A DNA stretch of 64,000 nt from Calonectria ilicicola (lineage: Eukaryota; Ascomycota; Sordariomycetes; Hypocreales; Nectriaceae), in NCBI GenBank assembly GCA_020809705.1, contig CP085834.1:3162001-3226000 (forward strand), given 5' to 3'. The notes beneath the pieces are model-generated. The model worked only from the letters and a program-made list of their open reading frames with translations, ran no database searches and was not told the DNA's origin. Of this stretch, positions 55,855 through 64,000 are shown piece by piece (the first letter of the stretch is position 1; each line of letters starts with the position of its first letter). Made by a program: the position numbers and the translations under genes.

Positions 55855-58800
55855 CTATAAGGTGTACTTGACGGGATGATGAGACCTTTCGCCCTCTGAC
55901 CCAACAGCCCCCACTTGTTGTAACCGTTTAATAACAGCTCGGTTACCACCTATTATTGCTGCTTGTAACGCTGTTACCCCGTAGTTAATTGCTGGTTCTG
56001 CATTAACATCTGCTTTCTCTTGGAGCAGCTGCTCTACAATGGCAAGATGACCACCTTCTGCCGCTGCTTGCAACGCTGTTCTTCCTTTATCCAATGCTGG
56101 CTTTGCATTGATATCTGCGTTCTCTTGGAGTAGCCGCTTCACGATCGTTAAATGGCCGCTTCCTGCTGCTGCTTGTAATGCTGTTCTTCCATTACGATTT
56201 GCTGGTTCTGCATTAACATCTGCTTTCTCTTGGAGTAGCTGCTCTACAATGGCAAGGTGGCCACGTTCTGCCGCTACTTGCAATGCCGTTCTTCCTTCAT
56301 CCCATGCTGGGTTTCCATTTATGTCTGCTTTCTCTTGGAGCAGTCGTTGCATGATGGCTGAATGACCGCCTTCTGCCGCTGCTTGCAACGCTGTTCTTCC
56401 ATAGTGGCCTGCTGGCTTTGCATTGATATCTGCGTTCTCTTGGAGTAGCCGTTCCACGATCGTTAAATGGCCGCTTCCTGCTGCTGCTTGTAATGCTGTT
56501 CTTCCTCCATATTCTACTGCTTTTGCATTGACATCTGCTTTCTCATGAATCAGCAACTCGATAATGGCTAGATGACCATTTTCTGCCGCCGCCTGTAATG
56601 CCGTTCTTCCACGAATACTTCTCGGTTTTGCATTGACGTCCGCTTTCTTATGAATCAACAACTCAGCAATGGCAAAATGACCATTCTGTGCTGCTGCTTG
56701 CAATGCTGTTATTCCTTTGTATTGTTCTGCTTTCGCATTGACATCTGCTTTCTCATCAAGTAGCCGTTCTACAACAGTAAGATACCCCCCTTCTGCAGCT
56801 GTCTGCAGTGCTGTCTTCTCCAGATTTTCGACCTTTCCATTCACCTCTGCTTTCTTGTGGAGTAGCAGTTCCAAAATGGCTAAATTGCCATTATATGCTG
56901 CTGCCTGTAATGCTCGCGCATTAACTTCCGCCCCATGTTGCAATAACCGTTCAACGATAGCTTGGTGGTCACCTTTTGCTGCTGCTGCCAATGGTGTTTT
57001 CATCTCCCAGGGTGCTGATATTCCATTTACATCTGCTTTCTCGAGGAGTAGCCGGTCAATAATAGCTAGATGGCCACCCATTGCTGCAGCATATAACGGT
57101 TTTGTAGGCCAGGACTTTGATTCCACATTGGTGTCTGATTTATGTTGCAATAAACATTCCACAATCGATAGGTGACCGTGTCTCGCTGCTGCAATTAAAG
57201 CTGTAAGCTTAGATTGTGTTGATGCAGGATTTACATCTGGGCTGTTTTGCAGACACCTTTCAATAATATCGAGGTGGCCACCGATTGCTGCTACTTCAAT
57301 TGATAGAATTTGACGCATGGGTTTGCTGTTAGGATCAATTGGTCCCATTTTGACCAGAAGCTTTCTCATAGCTTCATGATCTCCTTCGATGGCCCATAAA
57401 AGCGGCGCCAGTGAATATTTTTTCTGGATCACTCTCCGATCCGCTTTATTTTTGAAAAGTAGTAACTCCGGCACTTTTTGATATCTATCAGCCATTCCGC
57501 CAAATATTGCTGATAGCTCATGCTCATTTGTCGGAGTTTCCCAACACCCCAATTCAAACGCTCTCTCGTAGAGCGCCATGGACTGTTTAAAATTGATTGT
57601 TGCCGTTTGAAATTTCTCTAAATCCAAAAATATAAGTGCATGATTCCAGATGCGAAAAGCTTCATCCAATATATTATTCAAATCCTCATCTGCGGCTACA
57701 GGCGCCCAGCTATTTGACCTAACCCAATCTTTATAGCTGTACTGTTCAGGCGAATCTTTGGCAGAGTATTTCCAGTCCCAGATAAGGGTAAAATCTCGTA
57801 TAGGTAGATTTATATCCCCGAAAAAGTCTGACCATTGAACTGTATGTTCATAATTCTTGACTTCCAATGATGGAGTAGCTGCAATAACAAGGACAACAAA
57901 GAAGTCCTTGTGTGCTCTTATGATTGTAGGCTTTGAAGCTCCTTCAAGTAGGCACACAAGATCGTTTGTTTCAAGAGGTGTTGCTGAGTTTTGAATAGTC
58001 CAAGAAGTGATCTCTCTATTGTATCTTGGATGTTCGGGTAAATATGTCCAGATAATTTGGACCTCCTGTGTGTTATCAAAGATATTACTGTATTTGACCG
58101 AGTATATCCAACCTAGGATGCAACCTTTACCCTCCAAGACTGCCGCCTCCATGCGATTTTGAGTCTCTATATGTATCGTATCAGACAGGGTAAACTTTAC
58201 CAATCGTTTAAAGAGTACACTGAAAGGAACTCTATAATCCGGTAAAATATCAGATTTGGTCATATCATCAGAGCTCATGCCAAGTAATGCAAATATTTTA
58301 TCTCTTGGTTCAGATGCCTCATGCATATGGAACATATCTGCCAATCCGCCCATTGGGCAGATGCACTCAGAATTAAGATTCGGTATTCTCTGGCTTGGTC
58401 TCGAGATGGATCCCCTGATGAGATAAATAATGGGTCCGACTGCACCTTGCAAAATGTGTAAGTCATCACGAATTTGCAAAGATCTTCTTAGAGAATCCAG
58501 TGCAACGGAAAACAAATATCCATCAATTGCAGCATGACCACACAAAATGTGGATACGTCGAGCGGCAGCAACTTCTTGGAGCACCTATATTGCCGTATTA
58601 GTATTCTGAATAAAAGTGAACAGAAGGTCTTAATACCCAGATGCGTCGAAACCAGCTTCGTTGTAGCAATCTAATAACCCTTTCCTCGACCACTTCTTCA
58701 TGGCGATAGTCGGCGACTCTCTTCAGTGCTGTAGCCTGTAGTTCTTCGATTACTTGACTACTCTTATCGGCTTCCTCCCCAAGCCAAACAATGACGGAAT

Positions 58801-59182
58801 TGGCATGAGCGTAGATCCTGCGCATCAATCGAACCTGTTCTTGTTTCTCTTCTATGTCCTCCTGATTGATGCAAATAGCATCCACCCATATAATTCGCTC
58901 AAAAGAACGATGTCGAAGATGTAGCAGCGCCTCAAAGAGATTGCTGGCTATATCCAGGTGAGATTCTGCCAAGTCTTGAAGAAAGATGGAATGTGCCTTT
59001 TCTGGGTTGCCCCATGCATAGGATAGAGCTTGATAGACATGCGGTTGTTCCACCATTCCATCCAAAGAATCATGTAATAATTCACACTGGATTGGGTCGT
59101 TTTTGTCCATGGAGGGTAACAGGCGGAGCAACCGTATGCTGTTTGATTGCTCTAGCGCCTTATAGCGATATTTGGGTGACAT
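55855..59182 (-). CDS. Large HET-domain protein with about 15 ankyrin repeats
   Basis: Exons 59182-58637 and 58584-55855 (52 nt intron, GTATTA...ATAG) give 1091 residues. The N-terminal HET domain has YQALSYAWGN, RIIWVDAICINQED, RLMRRIYAHANSVIVWLGEE and WFRRIWVLQEVAAARR, and the family motif EPRDKIFALLGMSSDD follows in exon 2. A linker of about 350 residues (including a short tetratricopeptide-like FRIWNHALIFLDLEKFQTAT stretch) leads to about 15 ankyrin repeats to the end. Most are of the form RTALQAAAEGGHLAIVEQLL QEKADVNAEP with 35-residue spacing. Several are nearly identical in DNA, meaning recent duplication or conversion. By family this is a nonself-recognition cell-death protein, with the repeats as sensor. 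The reading frame is intact. Confidence 0.92.
56003..56890 (-). repeat. High-identity 105 bp ankyrin-coding repeats
   Basis: About nine 105 bp units encode ankyrin repeats. Units at 56101-56190 and 56416-56505 (offset exactly 315 bp) differ by two bases in 90 by eye. Units beginning near 55991 and 56201 (offset 210 bp) are also close. Third-position matches show recent duplication or gene conversion rather than protein-level selection alone. Confidence 0.8.
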
Positions 59183-60367
59183 GGTTCTTTTTTGGGGGAG
59201 AATTGGTATTCTATGGAGTGGAAATAAGGGGCATAAAAGGGTCTTTAACCAGAGATGATGGGAAATGCGACTGAAGAGCAGTCTTTTTTGTCTCTCTTTT
59301 TTTTCTTTTTTTGCGCGCCAGGCAGAAACGTATCAACTATGCAGTGCGTTCGCCGATGTCTTTAGGCAATTTATTGGTGCCTGAAGATCAACCTCACCCA
59401 TTCAAAACACCAGCCACGTACCAACCCCACTCAACCCCACAAACATGAGCAGTGAGCTGATAATAACCACCCTGTATTCCAAGCACCTTCTGAATGTAGC
59501 GAGTATCTATGAGCCTGCCGACATAATAATCTAGGCTCCAGTCTCAAATGCTTGCTGGGTAATAAACTGAATAGCACGGGTTTTTGGAGATTGTGTCCCT
59601 GTGTCTTCAAGACAGACCGCTATCCGTGCTGCCAAAAGATGATGCTATCGAAGAGTCAGATGCAAGCTCACCATCCGGGTTGCCGAGCGGAGAGAATCTT
59701 CGTTGCAGCGACGGCATTGGCAAGCACGAGAATAGAAATCAACTCTATCACCAGACATTGCTGTGTGCTGTCTCACAATTTGAGATGGTGGAGGTCTTAG
59801 GTACAATGTAATTGGCTCATATTTGAGCGATGTAACCAATGTAACCGATGTAAGACTAGTATTTGGTTGGCTAAGCCTTCCACGGCACATCAAAGTCCGA
59901 AAGGGCAAATTTCGATAAAACCTGCTAGCTCGTCGTAGAAACATCTGGATAAGGCTAGATTCGCTGTTGCAGCGTTTCATGATTACTAGTCTTTCCGTCA
60001 AAGGGAATAATCTCGCCTAGGTCTTTGCGAAAAGATTAATTCAACTAAAATATGTTACAAAGAGCTCTTGTAATTAAATATGTAGCGCAACAATCATTTC
60101 TTATCTTGGAAATTAGGAGGCCCGTGACTTACAACATGACTTCCAATCACGACTGGTCGACATAATTCACATTGGTGCAAGTAGCGAGAGTGCCAGTTAC
60201 TACTCAATAAAAAGCGAGAGTTTCCTGTCACAGTATGAGTAAGGTATATGCAAAAGCGGACATACGAGGGAGGAATCCCATAACATGGTTCAGCTCTATT
60301 TGTATAGACAACAATGATAATAATATACATCAAAGAACACTTCTTTCCTCTTCTTTTAGGTAGGAAC
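59183..60367. other. Intergenic region
   Basis: This 1.19 kb stretch holds the large HET gene promoter and the 3' side of the acetylesterase gene. A 75-codon plus frame (59584-59811) is rich in hydrophilic residues but has no family match and could be a remnant. Confidence 0.45.
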
Positions 60368-61177
60368 CTAATACACAGTTGTAATTGGTGTCTTGACATA
60401 GCTCGTCAAGCTTGTTGTGCCGTTCATTGCCTGAGAAATAGCCTGTACAAATGACTGCGCATTAAGCTTAGCACCCTCGGGGCTGGTGTGCGTGTGATCA
60501 TTAGGATACAGGGCATTGACGGCGGAGTTTCCAAGCTTCTTGTACATGTTGCTCGTCGCCTGGAAGTGATCGACAAACGTAACACTCGAGCTAGCCAAGC
60601 CCTCGGTGGCAGTCTTCTGGTACCCAACAAAGCGAGGTGCGGTTCCGACAAAAGAGCCCGTCTCCCACTGGTTGTTTGGGGTTTGCGAGCTGAGAATAAC
60701 AGTAGCGCCCTTGTTCGTCATGAGCTTGGCTGCCTGGGTAACGTAGTAGACGAATGTGTACACAGTCTCGCCCGTCGAATCGGAAGTGCATATTTCGCTG
60801 CCAGAGCCGGGGCAGTCGGAGCGCTTATTATCGTTGGACTCGGGGGATCCGCCATCGTTGTGTCCAAACTCAATCACGACAATATCTCCTGACTGAACAA
60901 GGTCCGCAACAGCTTGGAATCGACCTTCATTCCAATAAGACCGAGCAGATCGACCTCCGATAGCCTTGTTGACCGTAGTAGCTGAAAGATAATCGCCAAT
61001 GTATTCGCCCCAACCATTTGTCGCACCATCAGCAGCGCCGCCCTTGGCCATGGTGCTATCGCCACAAAAGTACACAGTGGGTGTGGCTCGACGCGCCAGT
61101 TGAGCTCCCGGCGCGGGAGCGGCCGTGATTTGCACGGCGCCAAGGACCAAAGCCGAAATAGAAGAAAGAAACTTCAT
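60368..61177 (-). CDS. Rhamnogalacturonan acetylesterase (CE12, SGNH hydrolase)
   Basis: This intronless 269-residue secreted enzyme removes acetyl groups from rhamnogalacturonan I of pectin. It has a signal peptide (residues 1-20) and a short pro-like segment ending RR at 29-30. The SGNH catalytic set is complete: block I FCGDSTMAKGG (Ser41), block II GGRSARS (Gly75), block III EFGHNDGGS (Asn107), and block V DHTHTSPEGA (Asp227, His230). NGWGEYIGDYLS and ILSSQTPNNQWETG also match the Aspergillus enzyme family. Paired cysteines (Cys122 and Cys130) should form the known disulfide. The gene stands alone with no other pectinase in view. Confidence 0.93.
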   Translation of the reverse strand: MKFLSSISALVLGAVQITAAPAPGAQLARRATPTVYFCGDSTMAKGGAADGATNGWGEYIGDYLSATTVNKAIGGRSARSYWNEGRFQAVADLVQSGDIVVIEFGHNDGGSPESNDNKRSDCPGSGSEICTSDSTGETVYTFVYYVTQAAKLMTNKGATVILSSQTPNNQWETGSFVGTAPRFVGYQKTATEGLASSSVTFVDHFQATSNMYKKLGNSAVNALYPNDHTHTSPEGAKLNAQSFVQAISQAMNGTTSLTSYVKTPITTVY

Positions 61178-62840
61178 GATGAAGATGCGTCTATAAAAAG
61201 AATAACGAATGGAGGCGTTCCAGCACCAAAATTAACGAAAGTAAATGCAGGACTCAATCCTTTGCTTCATGCGAAAAACAAGTCTTCGGCTCAAAATCAG
61301 AGGACTGTTCTGCTCTATAAAAGTTCAACGAGTAACCACGCACGCAATGGGCGAATGTAACCTAATCCATCAATCGAATGGTTTCTGGTATAATGGCCTG
61401 TGCATCTTCGTCTACAGATGTCGCAGAGTCAGTTCCCCCTAACCTAGTTGGGCGTTGGTCTCCGCCCCATGTCTGCTCCTCAAACACGAAACATTTATTC
61501 CACCATTCAAGCAGATCAATTGTGGAATAAGCGACCAAACCCCATATTTTAGATTCTGAAACAAACCAGGACCAGCAAAGCACGGTGCAAAGAAGCTGCG
61601 CGTTTGTCAACCAAGTCTGGGTTCAGCAGGACAACTACCCCCAACAAACTGAAACATGGCACTCTTTGAGCCAAATTTTCGCAGCACCAAGAATATCAGC
61701 GCTGTGTTATGGCGAAGGATACAAATCAAAGGTGGTATGTTAATGTCGACCTACAGTATACCTAGGCCTGTTTGTTGAACGATAAAATGCACGATGTTAT
61801 AAGGACGAAGCGAGAAAATGATCACCCACAATATGCACGACTACAATACCCCACTCTCTTGTGTTGAAACAAGACCAGTTATCCTTAATTATACTATTCT
61901 CCAACTCAGCTTTCTGCCAAGACTCCTCATGGACATCCGTTTAATGATTACTGATGGTTTGGTGGAGAATATTTTCACGAATTGAACTTGAAATAGAAAT
62001 GTCTTCCCTCCTTATGTTTTCTTGTTTGGCTCGCTTGGGGAAGCAGCCCGAGGCTTGGCGGGCACTGCAGATAAAGTTTTGATTGGGCCTGGATACTACC
62101 TCTACTTTTACTGAGCTACTGCAATTAAATATAGAGTTCGAAATATTTTATCCCTGTTCTTCTCCAGCCTGGTAGAGGTGGAATAGTAAGCGGGTTCGAA
62201 ATTTCGGGCTTCGTTTTCCCGGAGTCCGTTGACAAATTTATAAATAAATGCATGTTACGTAAATATAAGAAGGTGAGTTAGATATAAAGTATTTTATTTT
62301 ATTTCCGCATTTATTTCTTCACTTATTTATGCTTATTTCGGTTGCTAGATGGTATTTTCAGACAGTTAGATTCTGGAAGTTCAAGATTACATACACGGTC
62401 CTTCAAAAGACGCACTGCCTGCCAAAGCTTTCTCCAACATCGAACATTAAAACGGAATCAAGATGGGATTAACCAGGTCACATCAATTTGACCTTGAATA
62501 CTATGAACATGCAGAAAGAAGCTAACCTTGATTAAGCTCTGAGCGCTGCAGGTATCTACTTCCCGCATCGACAGATTCTATCGCAGCGGATGTCTTTCTC
62601 CGCTCTTTTGTGCATTAGCGAGCCAGATCCTTGGGTTCGAAGTAGAATGAACATTGCGGGGTCAGATCTCGAGCATGCGGGCAAATCAACGATATTCTTC
62701 ACTGCGTTGCCAACTGGTTGACTCAACGCCGGTAGAATTCGGCACATTTCTCATAAAAAATACCATATTTGGTTTATGTACTGTAAATTATCTTGTCGTC
62801 GTTACTGTATCTTGCTCAGCAGGTTTGGTCTGTACTGCGT
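61178..62840. other. 1.66 kb intergenic region
   Basis: No gene is supported. AT-rich patches (62215-62345) contain short T/A runs, and a GGTTCGAAATTTCGGGC inverted motif lies at about 62196. Overlapping short frames on both strands are not convincing. Confidence 0.45.
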
Positions 62841-63299
62841 CTATTCTTCCATCTCCCTATCCAACGCCTCTTGAAGTCTCCTTTGCTGATCCATAATCCT
62901 TTCTCGCCTCTTGGCCTCTGACTTTTGCTTTCTTTGGGTGTTGTTTTCGCTTATCATGCTGGGAAGGGCTGCGGTGGCCACGTATAATCCCTTGCAAGCC
63001 AGCTTGAAATGGGATGCCGTTTCTTTGAAATGGGCCTTTGCGTCTTCTAGCCCTTCTTGGCCTGCTGTCGCTCGCTTCTTTAGCGAGTAGGCCTTTTGAG
63101 CTTGATCCGCTCTTATGAATTCTTCTGACGCGCGCTCCCGTTCCGATATCAATTGCAGTAATGTGGCGGACACAGGGCGCTCGGCCCTGCTGCTCGTATC
63201 GGACGAGAGCTCGGAGACCTCATAGTCCTCTATTGGGCCATCCGATGCCTCGGATGGTTCAAACAGACGTTTGGATCTTTCTCGTACTCTGATAGACAT
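62841..63299 (-). CDS. Small coiled-coil hypothetical protein
   Basis: This 152-residue hydrophilic protein starts at ATG 63299. The N-terminus is basic then acidic and serine-rich (residues 1-40). The rest is almost wholly helical with heptad-like spacing (LLQLISERERASEEFI..., KKRATAGQEGLEDAKAHFKET) and a basic C-terminal helix (QRKQKSEAKRRERIMDQQRR). No family is recognised and there is no signal peptide. It could be a small nuclear or cytoskeletal coiled coil, or a domesticated fragment. It is moderately supported by an uninterrupted frame and composition only. Confidence 0.5.
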   Translation of the reverse strand: MSIRVRERSKRLFEPSEASDGPIEDYEVSELSSDTSSRAERPVSATLLQLISERERASEEFIRADQAQKAYSLKKRATAGQEGLEDAKAHFKETASHFKLACKGLYVATAALPSMISENNTQRKQKSEAKRRERIMDQQRRLQEALDREMEE

Positions 63300-64000
63300 T
63301 TAGAAAATCGAATTTTAGAAGAATTTGATTGAAGTGAAAAGTTGAAAAGCCATGTCTCTTGGATGTTCAAGACCAAAACAGTACGAAGACATAGACGAAA
63401 TTTATAATTAAGAATTAGAGGACTACTTTGGGCTTATGGAATGCCCATAATTCGCTCAACGGGAAACTTGGGCGCCAACACATCGATAATAGGCGCGTGG
63501 GCTGATTCTTAAGGTTCGTCGTGCAATAGTAAAAATACGCACGATTTATTTGTACCCAGCATTATCGCCTTCGCCACTTATTCCAGCGAATGTTTCACTA
63601 TACAGCAAGAGTGGGGATGGCGCATCTTTTTCATGCGACAGGCATTTACCTTACTCGACAGCGGCACATGACGCGTCTCAGCAGACACCACGAGAACACA
63701 CAGGCCCCCTCCGGCACTTAACACGGGGATAAAGAAGAAGTCTCTTAGAGCCTGTTGGGCTTTGATGGGCCTGAAATAGAATTAAACTAGCGCCTATGCC
63801 CGCACTAAGCCGTGATAGTTGCAGATCATGTTCATTATTGCGCAATAGCCAGCTGTTGAGATAATGATTCAATGGCTTCGTAGATCAGGTCGCTAACTCT
63901 TGCGGTCTTCAAACAAGGCTTCCATATCGGCCTGGTATGTTAAGCTCCACAGCCCACCGGAGCCCGAAACAAGGCGACCAACCCGAGGCCACCTTGGACT
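63300..64000. other. Terminal intergenic region
   Basis: This 701 bp stretch holds the presumed promoter of the coiled-coil gene and DNA to the window edge. No supported gene is seen. Confidence 0.4.

Noticed and set aside
56108..57175. Plus-strand frames opposite the ankyrin repeats
   Set aside because: They are antisense to a strongly supported ankyrin array and only mirror its repeats.
59552..60001. Overlapping short frames on both strands
   Set aside because: Conflicting frames, no motifs; possibly a gene remnant but not supportable.
1..64000. tRNA genes, CRISPR arrays, telomere repeats
   Set aside because: I looked for B-box-like GGTTCGANTCC with a matching cloverleaf, for regularly spaced short repeats, and for TTAGGG runs; none qualified. 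The 21 bp boxes at 31743 are too few and have no CRISPR-like spacers.

Overview
This 64 kb window is nuclear DNA from a filamentous ascomycete (Pezizomycotina; Sordariomycetes/Hypocreales is my guess, not a proof). The evidence is short 45-90 nt GT-AG introns with CTAAC-type branch points, HET-domain and ankyrin genes, DUF6536, DUF7708 and DUF7025 proteins, Zn2Cys6 and MFS genes, and transposon copies mutated by C-to-T and G-to-A changes on both strands, the signature of repeat-induced point mutation (RIP). No tRNA, rRNA, CRISPR array or telomere repeat was seen. All exon limits below come from reading splice signals and reading frames by eye.

Layout. Positions 1-9361 are transposon sequence: a largely unmutated Ty3/gypsy element on the minus strand (gag plus a 395 bp LTR; pol runs off the left edge), then about 7 kb of extremely AT-rich relics holding a RIP-degraded gypsy integrase with its own LTR (plus strand) and a RIP-degraded Ty1/copia element (minus strand). 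The transposon block cuts off the 3' end of a DUF7025/AAA-type ATPase gene (9362-11844). Divergent from it is a DUF7708 gene of the fungal STAND-like class (12411-14190). The next part holds a proline-rich protein with 22-residue repeats, a monocarboxylate-type MFS transporter, a DUF6536 membrane protein with an apparent frameshift, a second membrane-protein gene with a homopolymer frameshift, an unknown three-exon gene, phospholipase C, an alanine aminotransferase pseudogene with three lesions, a zinc alcohol dehydrogenase and a CinA/PncC-type amidase.

Positions 34738-37937 are gene-poor and end at a small secreted cysteine-rich peptide gene. After it come a HET-ankyrin gene, a divergent Zn2Cys6 regulator/short-chain dehydrogenase pair, a second HET gene, an unknown three-exon gene with an in-frame stop, a membrane protein, a phytanoyl-CoA-dioxygenase-like enzyme, a second MFS transporter (MFSD1-like), a large HET-ankyrin gene with about 15 repeats, a rhamnogalacturonan acetylesterase and a coiled-coil protein.

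How the genes fit together. This looks like an accessory, fast-evolving region rather than a core operon-like block. Its themes are nonself recognition (three HET genes, two with ankyrin repeats, plus the DUF7708 gene), decaying genes, transporters and scattered oxidoreductases. The regulator/dehydrogenase pair shares a 393 bp promoter with repeated motifs and is the best candidate for a local regulatory unit. The most unusual items are the hidden peptide with a CX3CX3CX5CX3CX3C cysteine pattern, the near-identical ankyrin-repeat DNA in the large HET gene, and the broken DUF7025-ATPase facing an intact DUF7708 gene.
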